In this document: positions 19,401-23,418 of the stretch, piece after piece
How positions within the stretch are numbered: position 1 is the stretch's first letter
Layout of the letters: the number at the start of each line of letters is the position of its first letter
Source of the DNA: Streptomyces malachitofuscus
GTDB lineage: Bacteria > Actinomycetota > Actinomycetes > Streptomycetales > Streptomycetaceae
DNA length: 36,335 bases
Direction of reading: 5' to 3'
Assembly: GCF_014650055.1 (NCBI RefSeq)
Contig: NZ_BMUF01000027.1
Coordinates: forward strand, 1-36,335
The notes under the pieces: generated by a model
Seen by the model: the letters and a program-made list of their open reading frames with translations, nothing else
Database searches by the model: none
What the model was told of the DNA's origin: nothing
Program-made: the position numbers and the translations under genes

Positions 19401-20153
19401 GTAGGTCAGTTCCTCGTCCTGGAAGACCAGGGCGACGGCGTCGGGGCGCCGGCGTACCTGTTCGGCGAACATCGCGGGCCATGTGTCCGAGGGGACCGTG
19501 TGCTCGGTGGCGTTCCAGTCGAGGACGACCCGCCGGTACTCCTCCGGCCCCAGCAACTCCAGTCTGCCGACGGTGGTTTCCGGGTCGTCGAGCCCGGCCG
19601 TCAGCAGGGTCCGGTAGTGGACGAGGAGGCGCTCGACGGTCGTCCCCTCGAACAGGCGCGGGTCGTACCTCGCACGCGCCTCGCCGTCGGTGACCTCCAG
19701 CAGCAGGTCCACCGGGCCCGGCAGTTCTCCGGCGGGCCGGGCCGCCGTGGCGAACGCGGTGTTGTAGAGCAGCCCTCCGCCGCGTGTCGGCCGGGGACGC
19801 AGCGCGTCGATCAGCACACCGACGGGCACCCGGTGGGTCTCGGCCTCCTCCCACGCCTGGGCGACCCGCCGCGCCAGCTCCCGGAAGGCCGGATCGTGCT
19901 CGACGGACACCCGTACCGGAAGACCGTCGTACCCCACGGTGAGGTCGGCCGCTCCGCTGTAGCGGTGCAGCAGGGCGAAGAAGGCCGTGAGCAGGGCGGA
20001 TTCCGAGGCGTCCGGGACGCCGGCCAGGGTGCGGGTCTCGCGGGCGGGGGCGGGTTCCGACGGATGGGGCCGGTCGGCGGGGAGCGAGATCTCCAGCGGG
20101 CGTGGTGTCATCAACCGCTGCCAGTAGGCCAGGACTTCTTCGGAACCGCACAC
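1479..20153 (-). CDS. Five-module siderophore NRPS (two N-methyltransferase domains, terminal epimerase)
   Basis: 6,224-residue non-ribosomal peptide synthetase, probably making a hydroxamate pentapeptide. Approximate residue layout: 1-205 C-terminal half of a condensation domain without an HHxxxDG motif; A1 221-1090 with a SAM methyltransferase inserted at 678-1040 (LEIGVGSG near 736); T1 Ser near 1126; C2 1199-1620 (HHAVADG); A2; T2 near 2179; C3 from 2253 (HLILWDG, catalytic second His lost); A3 with a second methyltransferase 3169-3500; T3 near 3621; C4 from 3686 (HHITTDE); A4; T4 near 4643; C5 from 4708 (HHIAGDE); A5; T5 near 5699; epimerization domain 5761-6200 (HHLVVDG, EGHGRE, NYLGRF). 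Specificity codes read by eye: A1 DVWILAATNK (unassigned), A2 DVWHLSLVDK (Ser), A3 DMENLGLINK (N5-hydroxyornithine type), A4 DVWHMSLVDK (Ser), A5 DAQEGGLVDK (unassigned; Glu at position 278 could suit a cationic side chain). T1, T2 and T5 have LGGDSI; T3 and T4 have LGGHSL. There is no thioesterase. The GTG start is preceded by GGGGAGGG about 11 bases upstream; an ATG at residue 15 is a weaker alternative. An iron box lies 58 bases upstream. Domain order is directly visible; substrates are inferred. Confidence 0.97.
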   Translation of the reverse strand: MCGSEEVLAYWQRLMTPRPLEISLPADRPHPSEPAPARETRTLAGVPDASESALLTAFFALLHRYSGAADLTVGYDGLPVRVSVEHDPAFRELARRVAQAWEEAETHRVPVGVLIDALRPRPTRGGGLLYNTAFATAARPAGELPGPVDLLLEVTDGEARARYDPRLFEGTTVERLLVHYRTLLTAGLDDPETTVGRLELLGPEEYRRVVLDWNATEHTVPSDTWPAMFAEQVRRRPDAVALVFQDEELTYAELDERANRLAHALLARGAGPERIVALALPRSIDLIVTEVAVLKSGSAYLPIDHDYPADRIAYMLGDAAPVCMVTTEETARDLPEREGMTVLTLDAPTTAAELAERPAHDPDAPITVDNAAYVIYTSGSTGRPKGVVLAHSGVAKLVATQSERFGIGPHSRVLQFASPSFDVAFWDLCLGLLSGGRLVVVPAELRVPAAPLADYANAHGITFMILPPALLAAMPDDVHLPPTATLLAGTERVSPELVGRYARGRMMFNAYGPTEATTNSTLGLCDPDIPAGSVVPIGVPDPGTRAYVLDAYLRPVPAGLTGELYLGGAGLARGYLGRPDLTAERFVADPFGAPGERLYRTGDLVRRRADGRLEFLGRADAQIKIRGFRIEPGEIESVLRGHPAVDQVTVVAREDRPGDRRLVGYVVPALDGSATHVEEWKEVHELLYSAAGSEGSQENFAGWNSMYDGLPIPVEEMREWREATVRRIRGLGPARRMLEIGVGSGLILSRIAPDCDEYWGTDLSSEAIAALRAQVDLPGVELRAQPAHDTTGLPEGHFDTVVINSVAQYFPSADYLTEVLRAAARLLAPGGRIFLGDVRNLRLLRTLSAAVETRRATTDDKGALRAAVEQSVRWEGELLLDPDYFAALDGFDAEIRVKRGAHHNELTRYRYDVVLHPGPQAIAPDEHEVPWEGAAQLDALLAERPARLRVTGIPNARLADDLADLRALEGSSREAAPGADPETLHALAERHGYRAALTWNGTADDGALDAVLALTDPHPGLYRGTNAYPHANHPAPFRDVTALMRTLRAHAAEWLPDYMVPSALVPLHALPVTPSGKIDARALPAPDYGAMSSGRAPGTPREKLLCALFSEVLGLDSVTAEDDFLALGGDSITAIQLLVRARESGLKLTTREVFRHRTAESLARAAVERVEDHAEQAPLVEVDPGELAEIQGAGPLDIEELLPLTPLQQGFFFHSLTSGNGGDVYVVQQVLDLAGPVDGTTLRRAAQRLLDRHAPLRAAFRQRPDGTPVQIITRHAELPWREVDLSAQDGEVREALGDAVAADERAAGFDLAAPPLLRCAFVRFGEHRSRLVLTFHHAVADGWSLPVLHRELMACYGTENPALAQVAPYRDFLRRLAGQDREAARDAWRTALAGLDDATRVVDTPATGEPVRPAHVRVELPERTTARLVDRAREHGVTLGTVVQTAWGLLLGRLTGRDDVLFGTTVSGRDSEVEGIASMVGLFINTLPTRLRWSPGETLGTLLTRLQEDQARLLDHQHLGLAEIQRLAGHAGEGELFDTLVVFENYPAATDLRDPSGTVRITGDAFHDAVHYPLALVVKPGERLDLRLKHHTGRLDGDTARLLGDRLARLLEEFATDPGQRAAALDLLTPDEALRAHPAGEERAVPETTVAEAIAAQTARTPDATAVVFADERLTYAELDVGAERLAVRLRARGAGPGRFVAVAVPRSTQLMVALLGVLKTGAAYLPVDPDYPADRVAHMLADSGTTTVITLTAIADRLPEQSGAAVLLLDGEDADEVPAEPARSAHPDDPAYLIYTSGSTGLPKGVIVTHRAIVNRLAWMQGAYGLTADDRVLQKTPSSFDVSVWEFFWPLLEGAAVVLARPDGHRDPAHLAALVREQGITTMHFVPSMLEAFLQSDEVTADPSWATSLRRVLSSGEALPTAAAHRWRELTGVPLHNLYGPTEAAVDVTHHPCDGTDEGSAVPIGRPVWNTGLRVLDTCLRPVPDGVPGELYLTGVQLARGYHARPALTAERFTADPYGPPGTRMYRTGDLVRRRPDGVIEYLGRTDRQVKLRGNRIELGEIEAALTRLPAVAQAAVTVRDNALVAYVVLSAAAQAEDLRAALQGTLPAPMVPTAYVVLDALPLTPSGKLDRNALPAPQAVRAESRAPRNPREQLLTEIYAAVLKLPDAGVEDDFFLLGGDSISSIAVASRARRAGLAIGPREVFEHRTPAALAEAAAVLEEVSDAGEASAFTLTDEERARVDLLAPGRVEDVWPLAPLQEGLFFHSTYDDSALDVYTVHESFDFAERVDANRLRAATRALLDRNPSLRAGFTSEGLRQPVQFIVRDADIPLTEVDLSGLTAAAQDRRMGELLDEERARRFDLSRPLLFRMLLIRLGEERGDRLIVGRHLILWDGWSAWVFLDQLFALYESGGNPAGLARPGSYRDYLTWLERQDDTEARRAWRAALAGFEEPTLLAPAVDDRGLEPVIPRQLDAVLDPDTAGRLRETARRHGLTLNTVLNAAWGLVLASVCGRTDVAFGTTVAGRPSEVPDVENVIGMFLNTVPARIAFDPREPVLDLLRRVQGERLEVMPYEYLGLGVLQAETGHRRLFDTLFVLRNADTDERLAELRERHGATAVANVDATHYPANLVVTPGERVRVTLAYRPDLLADDFAQRLIDRFVRLVDRLVADPSAPVGSLSAQLPDEAAALAREEEAGRQPVPHETVADMLASQAARTPDATALVFGERTVTYAELDARCDRLARLLISRGAGPEKVVALGLPRSIDTVVALFAVLRTGAAYLPLELDHPAERLSLMLADARPLLLLSTRAVSATLTGDMPRVHLDDPATQAELAALPAEPVQVSFSLDHPAYVIYTSGSTGRPKGVVTPYIGLTNMQLNHQKEIFAPAIASAGGRRLRIAHTVSFAFDMSWEELLWLVEGHEVHICDEELRRDATALVAYCEEHRVDVVNVTPTYAHLLIDEGLLEGHRPPLVLLGGEAVTETVWNTLRDTEGTYGYNLYGPTEYTINTLGGGTHDSATPTVGKPIRATRARILDPWLRPVPDGVAGELYIAGVGLARGYLDRPGLTAERFVADPYGRPGERMYRTGDLVRRRPDGNLDFLGRTDDQVKIRGHRVELGEIETALSQHPEVSQAAVIARDDTSAPGTKRLVGYVVPAEPDAEARQEAETEQIGEWQEIYSAEYSEIGTAVFTEDFAGWDSSYDGTPIPLEHMREWREATVERIRELRPARILEIGVGSGLLLSRLAPDTEEYWATDFAAPVIRKLGEDLKADPELARKVHLRCQAAEVTDGLPAGHFDTIVINSVIQYFPSLDHLRKVIRGAMGLIAPGGALFLGDVRDLRQARVFQTGIQVARGAEPLRQAVDRGLALEKELLVDPDWFTTLGVGVDLRTKRGRLQNELTRYRYDVVLYADTADALRLGEVPETEWGADLTALLDAAAPFRVRRIPDARTAADLAAMRALDADPAPATGEEPEDVRQSGESHGFRVLTTWSDEPGLFDAVFVPAAHTGRTLGLYRPRAGRGTEPYANTPTATRGQGALVRRIREELAQRLPGYMVPAAFVVLPRLPMNDNGKLDVRALPDAEPAVALSAGRGPRTPVEEVLCRLFAEVLGLPRTGAEDSFFELGGHSLLATRLISRARTELGAELAIRDLFEAPTPEQLALRAETGRPARPVLRPAVERPERIPLSAAQRRLWLVERLTGGVAYNFPLVFRLRGDLDLDALRRALGDVVDRHEALRTRIRVSDGEPYQWIAEPGTVEPESAVADCTEDELADRVTAAQRRPFDLSTEIPVRAQVLRLSPADHVLALMLHHITTDEWSDRPFLTDLTTAYLARREGRAPDWAPLPVQYADYTLWQQTLLGQVGAAQLAHWTEALCGLPDELTLPLDRPRPDTPTGRGGKVRLEVDPDTGRSLRDLTRTTGTSMFMLFQAATAALLHRLGAGDDIPLGAPVAGRTDEALNDLVGFFVNTLVLRTDLSEPGLTFRQLLARVRESALVAFEHQDLPFDHVVEAVNPPRVTGRNPLFQVMLGYHYRPDGDPDVLGLPTEWFDMDTGAAKFDLHFTFVDETGADRLVLLLEHALDLCDTATARTLARRLLRLLEQVAADPDRPVRDLRLLDDGEHGTVVERWNGTAHEVTATTLPELFSAQAARTPHAPALAFGAERFTYAELDSRVEHTARVLAGRGIGPEDTVAVALPRSIELVVALLAVHRAGAAYLPLDPGLPPERIAFTLDDARPALVIQDELPDGPEGELPTDYHPLSPAYVIYTSGSTGRPKGVVVPHAGIVNRLLWMQHTYRLTAADRVLQKTPAGFDVSVWEFFWPLITGAALVLARPDGHRDPAYLAALIQDEHVTTAHFVPSMLQVFLEEPAAARCTGLRQVMCSGEALPTAVAERFHRLLPARLHNLYGPTEASVDVTAVEVHAGVRQVVIGRPVWNTRAYVLDAALRPVPPGVAGELYLAGVQLARGYLDGRALTAERFVADPYGAPGARMYRTGDLARWTADGTLDFLGRTDDQVKIRGMRVELGEVASVLARYPSVGHAVVVAHDQRLVAYVVPADGSSADPADLRRHSTAELPEHMVPAAFVTLDALPLTTNGKLDRRALPAPDFTSQAGGARPRTPREEILCGLCADVLGLPAVGVDDDFFALGGHSLLAMRLTARIRAALGVDLPLRAVFDAPTVSGLASALAADGLVPAAVRPALTVGSRPERLPLSSAQQRLWVLYQVEGPSATYNIPSAWRLTGALDVDALRAAVHDLVVRHETLRTVFPDEDGRAHQLILDPDRLRIPVEVEDTDEARLAERLAEAGAYGFELDREPPLRVHVFRTGEQDWTLLVLLHHIAGDEWSDAPLNRDLALAYACRTQGREPDWAPLPLQYADYTLWQQKLLDQVSERQIAYWRQTLDGLPEELALPFDRPRPLEASYRGGSADLSLDAELAADLHRLARDHGVSVFMVLQAAVATLLTRLGAGHDIPIGSPISGRTDAALEDLVGFFLNTLVLRTDTSGDPTFRELLARVREADLAAFDHQDVPFERLVEVLNPARSLARHPLFQVMVVYLAAGDESAGLPGLDAHRHEVAQTTAKFDLSFDFVERADGSGVDGVLEYSADLFDPVTAQSFADRLRRVLRAVAADPELTVGRVDILAPEERRRLVDGWHSRPVLAPPTTVPALFAARVREFPRLPAVASDGIELTFAELDAEANRLSRVLRELGAGPERLVALALPRTARFMVAVLAVHKAGAAYLPLDPDAPPERTADVLADARPVVTLTTGEFTGILPPDARRLVLDEPGSAGRIAAQDPSDSDLTSSLTPRHPAYVIYTSGSTGRPKGVVVTHETLGNLFHSHRETLYRPAIEATGRRNLRAGHAWSFFFDASWQPQLWLLDGHCVHIVSEEVRRDPELLAAAVREHRFDFLEVTPSLFARMAENGLLEGDDCPLAVVGVGGEAVPVAQWRQLAGLRGTEAFNLYGPTESTVDALVARIGDSDRPLVGRPVAGTRAYVLDDRLQPVPPGVTGELYLAGGGLARGYLGAPALTAERFVADPFGAPGSRLYRTGDLARWTAEGRIDFLGRADDQVKIRGFRVEPAEIESALTSHPGVAQALVTAIQEEARKMLVAYVVAQGADPAELRAHVAARLPDHMVPAAVVPVDRFPQLANGKLDRAALPAPDFSALSSGRAPATPMEETLCAVFAEVLALGQVGVDDDFFVLGGDSIVAMQLVGRARAAGVRISPRLVFRHRTAAALSAVAESAGTAGVRREDDGTGTVPLTPVMHWLRELGGPFSTYHQAALVRTPADLDLPGLTAVLQALADRHDLLRATLVRPSRDDTGDWSLQVPPAGTVDAARWIDRVDVSGLDAGALGEAVREHAHAARALLDPDAGAMVRAVWFDAGDAPGRLLLMAHHLVVDGVSWRVLLPDLATAWQDVSAGRAARLDPVETSFARWSRLLTELAQAPEREAELPVWTAVLDGGGEPFPLARPLDPERDTTATQREVIRRLPAELTGPLLSTVPAAFGAGVNDVLLAGLALAFADWRGRAGGSGTSVLVDLEGHGREAELAGDDVDLSRTVGWFTSVFPVRLDAGPADPADAFAGGPAAEEAVRRVRDHLAELPANGVGYGLLRHLNPRTREVLAAREPARVEFNYLGRFGIPEDTDWSYAPEEDAADIGPEADMREGHALSINVVTEDREDGPVLAAHWSHLEGLLPRETVEDLAGTWFRALEGLVARATRNRRP

Positions 20154-20211
20154 AGGCGTGCACCCTCCCCAGCAGGTCGTTCCCGGACTGGGCCGGGGAT
20201 CGGCGCCATAG

Positions 20212-20230
20212 TAAGGTAAGGGTTACCTAA
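20212..20230. promoter_or_regulatory. Iron box (DmdR/IdeR operator) for the NRPS operon
   Basis: TAAGGTAAGGGTTACCTAA closely resembles the 19-bp DtxR/IdeR/DmdR operator TTAGGTTAGGCTAACCTAA. Read on the minus strand it is directly followed by TACTAT, a plausible -10 element, so a bound repressor would sit between -35 and -10 of the NRPS promoter. It lies 58 bases upstream of the NRPS start codon. Expected behaviour, from knowledge of the family: repression when iron is plentiful. Confidence 0.88.
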
Positions 20231-20301
20231 TTCATAGGGTGCACAGTTTTCCGGCCGGGGATGGGACGGTGGCCCGACTCGTCCTTTACAGTCCCTCACA
20301 G

Positions 20302-20320
20302 TAAGGCAAGCCTGACCAAA
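20302..20320. promoter_or_regulatory. Second iron box, proximal to the permease operon
   Basis: TAAGGCAAGCCTGACCAAA matches about 13 of 19 positions of the DmdR/IdeR consensus, keeping the AGG and ACC half-site cores. It ends 10 bases before the GTG of the first permease and overlaps the region where its ribosome binding site starts. Together with the box at 20212-20230 it gives each arm of the divergent promoter its own operator. It is weaker than the other two boxes. Confidence 0.7.
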
Positions 20321-20330
20321 GGAAGATGAC

Positions 20331-21374
20331 GTGGGGACCTCGGAGGCCGGGGCGGCGAAAGACCCCCGCGCGGTACTGCTGCTGCTCGCGCTGTCCGGCG
20401 CGGCGCTGCTCACGCTGTGCGCCCTGTCGATGGCGTTCGGCGCGCTCAGCGTCCCCCTCGACCAGGTGTGGCACACGCTCCTCGGTGACGCTCCCAGCGC
20501 CCGTGTGGACACCGTGATCTGGTCCGTACGGCTGCCCCGCACGCTCCTCGGCCTCGCCACCGGGGCCGCGCTGGGCCTGTCGGGCGCGCTGATGCAGGCC
20601 CTGACCCGTAATCCGCTCGCGGATCCGGGCATCCTCGGTGTGAGCGCGGGCGCCGCCTTCGCCGTCGTCCTCTCGGTGGGGATCCTCGGCATCGGCTCCG
20701 TCTACGGCTACATCTGGTTCGCGTTCGCGGGCGCGTTCGCCGCGAGCGTCTTCGTCTACTTCCTGGGAGGGCTGGGACGGTCGGGAACGACGCCGGTGAA
20801 ACTCGCCCTGGCCGGCGTCGCCGTGACCTCGCTACTTTTCTCGCTGACCAGTGCCGTCGCCCTGACCGACCCGGACGCCCTGAACCGCTACCGCTTCTGG
20901 TCCGCGGGTTCCCTGGCCGACCAGAACGACGAAGTCCTCCTGCGCGTCCTGCCGTTCCTCGCCGTCGGCGCCGTCCTCGCGCTGGCCTGCGCGCCCGCGC
21001 TCAACAGCCTCGCCCTCGGCGACGACGTCGCCAAGTCCCTCGGGCTCCGGCTCGGACTCGTCCGCATCCAGGGCGTGGTGGCGGTCACCCTGCTCACGGG
21101 CGGAGCCGTCGCCGTCATCGGGCCGGTCGTCTTCGTCGGACTGGTCGTCCCCCACATCGCCCGCGTCCTCGCCCAGTACGCCGGCATCGGCCCCGACCAC
21201 CGCTGGCTGCTGCCCCTGTCGGCCGTGCTCGCCCCCTGCCTGCTGCTGGCCGCCGACATCGCGGGGCGGCTGCTCGCCCGACCGGTCGAGATCCAGGCCG
21301 GCATCCTGGTCGCCTTCATCGGCGGTCCGTTCTTCATCGCGCTGGTACGCCGCCGACGCCTCGCGGAGCTGTGA
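20331..21374 (+). CDS. FecCD-type siderophore ABC permease, subunit 1
   Basis: 347-residue integral membrane protein of the FecCD/BtuC family, one half of the channel importing ferric siderophore. Around nine to ten hydrophobic segments are visible. Family motifs include RLPRTLLG, 'GALMQALTRNPLADPGILG' near residue 85, 'GPVVFVGLVVPHIAR' near 255 and the C-terminal GGPFF segment. The GTG start is preceded by AGGAAG about 8 bases upstream. It is the first gene of a permease-permease-ATPase operon reading away from the NRPS, with an iron box immediately upstream. The position and family match the coelichelin cluster permeases. The substrate is inferred from context. Confidence 0.95.
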   Translation: MGTSEAGAAKDPRAVLLLLALSGAALLTLCALSMAFGALSVPLDQVWHTLLGDAPSARVDTVIWSVRLPRTLLGLATGAALGLSGALMQALTRNPLADPGILGVSAGAAFAVVLSVGILGIGSVYGYIWFAFAGAFAASVFVYFLGGLGRSGTTPVKLALAGVAVTSLLFSLTSAVALTDPDALNRYRFWSAGSLADQNDEVLLRVLPFLAVGAVLALACAPALNSLALGDDVAKSLGLRLGLVRIQGVVAVTLLTGGAVAVIGPVVFVGLVVPHIARVLAQYAGIGPDHRWLLPLSAVLAPCLLLAADIAGRLLARPVEIQAGILVAFIGGPFFIALVRRRRLAEL

Positions 21375-21409
21375 GCCATGACGATCCCGACGCACGGAGC
21401 GGTGAGCCC

Positions 21410-22519
21410 ATGACGACCGACCTCGCGCCCGTACCGGGCCGCAAGGACACCGCGGACCGTGCGGCCGCCCGCCGCACGGCCGGCCGGGTCGCCTTCCGGC
21501 TCGCGTTCCCGCCCGTTTCCGGCGTGCTGCGGCCCCGGCTGCTGGCCGTGTGCCTGGTGCTCGCAGGCGCCTCCTTCGCACTGTTCCTCGTGGAAACCTC
21601 CGTCGGGGACATCTCGCTCCCGCTCACCGACGTGGTGCGGTCCCTGGTCGGCGCGGGCGACCCGGCCACCGAACTCATCGTCCACGAGCTGCGCCTGCCC
21701 CGGGCCCTCGCGGGTCTGCTCGTCGGCATCGCGTTCGGCATCTCGGGCGCCCTGCTGCAGACGATGACACGCAACCCGCTCGCCAGCCCCGACATGATGG
21801 GCATCACGCAGGGCGCCGGCGCGGCCGTGGTCACCGGCATCGTCCTCGGCTGGGACGGAGGCCTGAGCACCCAGGCGCTCGGGCTGCTCGGCGCGCTCGC
21901 GGCGGCGCTGCTGGTCTATCTCCTGGCCTGGAAGAAGGGCGCGACCGGCTACCGGATCGTCCTCGTCGGCGTCGGCATCGCCTGGATCTGCACGAGTGTC
22001 ACCGACTACCTCATGGCCCGCGGTGAGCGCTTCCAGGCGCAGGCCGCGCTGGGCTGGCTGGTCGGCAACCTCAACGGCCGTACCTGGCAGCAGATCACCC
22101 CGCTGGCCGTGACCATGGCCGTGCTGGTGCCGGTGGCGCTGCTGCTCGGGCGGCTGACGCGGACCCTGGAGCTCGGGGACGACGTCGCCCGGGGCCTGGG
22201 GACGCGCGTGCAGACCGTGCGGGTGGCGGTGCTGCTCGCCGCCGTGGGACTGGTGGCCTTCGGGACGGCGACCGCCGGACCCGTCGCGTTCGTGGCGCTG
22301 GCCGCTCCCCAGGTCGCCCAGCGTCTGGCCGGTACGGCCTTCCCGCCGCCCGTGGGCGCCGGGCTGACCGGGGCCGTGATGGTCCTCGGATCCGATCTCG
22401 TCGCACGGAAGCTCCTGACGGACACCGAGCTTCCGGTGGGGATCGTCACGGGTGTGCTCGGCGCACCCGTACTGCTGTGGCTGCTCGTCCGCGCCAACCG
22501 CGCCGGTTCAGGAGGCTGA
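21410..22519 (+). CDS. FecCD-type siderophore ABC permease, subunit 2
   Basis: About 369-residue FecCD/BtuC-family membrane protein, the partner of the preceding permease. Motifs: RLPRALAG, 'ISGALLQTMTRNPLASPDM' near residue 105, 'AGPVAFVALAAPQVA' near 285 and a C-terminal GAPVLLWLL segment. The chosen ATG has GGAG 10 bases upstream. An in-frame GTG at 21371 overlaps the previous stop codon (GTGA) and would add 13 residues, but its GGAG is only 2 bases away, so the ATG is preferred. Either way the gene is tightly coupled to its upstream neighbour. The N-terminus is longer and more basic than that of subunit 1. Confidence 0.94.
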   Translation: MTTDLAPVPGRKDTADRAAARRTAGRVAFRLAFPPVSGVLRPRLLAVCLVLAGASFALFLVETSVGDISLPLTDVVRSLVGAGDPATELIVHELRLPRALAGLLVGIAFGISGALLQTMTRNPLASPDMMGITQGAGAAVVTGIVLGWDGGLSTQALGLLGALAAALLVYLLAWKKGATGYRIVLVGVGIAWICTSVTDYLMARGERFQAQAALGWLVGNLNGRTWQQITPLAVTMAVLVPVALLLGRLTRTLELGDDVARGLGTRVQTVRVAVLLAAVGLVAFGTATAGPVAFVALAAPQVAQRLAGTAFPPPVGAGLTGAVMVLGSDLVARKLLTDTELPVGIVTGVLGAPVLLWLLVRANRAGSGG

Positions 22520-22523
22520 CAAC

Positions 22524-23384
22524 GTGTCGAAGACGAACCCCGTACCGGGCGGCGGCGCCGGCCTGCGCGCCGAGGGACTGCGGCTGGCGTACGACGACCG
22601 GATCGTCGTCGAGGACCTCGATCTCGCCGTCCCCACCGGCAGGATCACCGTGATCGTCGGCGCCAACGCGTGCGGCAAGTCCACGCTGCTGCGCGCGCTG
22701 GCCCGGCTGCTGACGCCGAAGTCCGGTGCCGTGCACCTCGACGGGCGCTCGATCCACGCGATCCCCACCCGGACCCTGGCCCAGCGGCTCGGCATTCTGC
22801 CGCAGTCTCCCGTGGCCCCCGAGGGACTGACCGTCATCGACCTGGTGGGGCGCGGCCGTTCGCCCCACCAGACGTGGTGGCGGCAGTGGTCGTCCGCGGA
22901 CGAGGAAGCCGTGCACGACGCGCTGCGGGCCACGGCGATGACCGGACTCGCGCACCGGGCCGTCGACGAACTCTCCGGCGGACAGCGGCAGCGGGCCTGG
23001 ATCGCCATGGCGGTCGCCCAGGGCACACCGGTGATGCTGCTGGACGAGCCGACGACCTACCTGGACCTCGCCCACCAGATCGACGTGCTCGACCTGGTCA
23101 CCGACCTCAACCGGCACCAGGGCCGCACGGTCGTGATGGTGCTGCACGACCTCAACCAGGCGTGCCGGTACGCGGACCACATCGTCGCCATGAAGGCGGG
23201 CCGCGTCGTGGCCGAGGGTACCCCCGACGAGGTCATCAACGCCGCGACGGTGGAGGAGGTCTTCGGGCTGAGGTGCGTGGTCGGCGCGGACCCGGTCAGC
23301 GGAACGCCGATGGTCGTGCCGATGGGCCGGCACCACGAGGGCGCCGGCGCGGCCGCCGTGGCCGTTCCGGACGCCATCGGGTGA
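22524..23384 (+). CDS. Siderophore ABC transporter ATP-binding protein
   Basis: 286-residue ATPase of the FepC/FecE family that powers the two upstream permeases. Visible motifs: Walker A GANACGKSTLL near residue 45, signature LSGGQRQR near 152, Walker B VMLLDEPTTYLD near 172, and the switch histidine in MVLHDLNQA near 206. The GTG start lies 4 bases after the stop of the permease gene. It is preceded by AGGAGG, which itself lies inside the end of that gene, indicating translational coupling. An open frame extends further upstream but has no comparable ribosome binding site. A perfect hairpin follows at once. Confidence 0.96.
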   Translation: MSKTNPVPGGGAGLRAEGLRLAYDDRIVVEDLDLAVPTGRITVIVGANACGKSTLLRALARLLTPKSGAVHLDGRSIHAIPTRTLAQRLGILPQSPVAPEGLTVIDLVGRGRSPHQTWWRQWSSADEEAVHDALRATAMTGLAHRAVDELSGGQRQRAWIAMAVAQGTPVMLLDEPTTYLDLAHQIDVLDLVTDLNRHQGRTVVMVLHDLNQACRYADHIVAMKAGRVVAEGTPDEVINAATVEEVFGLRCVVGADPVSGTPMVVPMGRHHEGAGAAAVAVPDAIG

Positions 23385-23410
23385 CCCGGAGGGGCAATGG
23401 CCCCTCCGGG
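23385..23410. terminator. Perfect hairpin between ATPase and formyltransferase genes
   Basis: CCCGGAGGGGC pairs perfectly with GCCCCTCCGGG around the loop AATG. The stem begins at the base after the ATPase stop codon and ends 8 bases before the formyltransferase stop codon on the other strand. It has no clear T tract on either side but is placed to act as a shared terminator for two converging genes. Confidence 0.78.
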
Positions 23411-23418
23411 GCCGTGCC

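Noticed and set aside
1479..20153. Repeated segments along the NRPS gene as a possible mobile element or tandem array
   Set aside because: The repeats are the homologous A, C and T domains of successive modules. No transposase, terminal repeats or target duplications were seen.
9273..20219. A 3,648-codon open frame on the plus strand opposite the NRPS gene, and a 1,524-codon one at 4698-9272
   Set aside because: Both are antisense shadows created by the GC-rich third positions of the NRPS gene. Their translations are low-complexity Gly/Val/Gln/Arg strings without any domain, while the minus strand encodes a complete NRPS.
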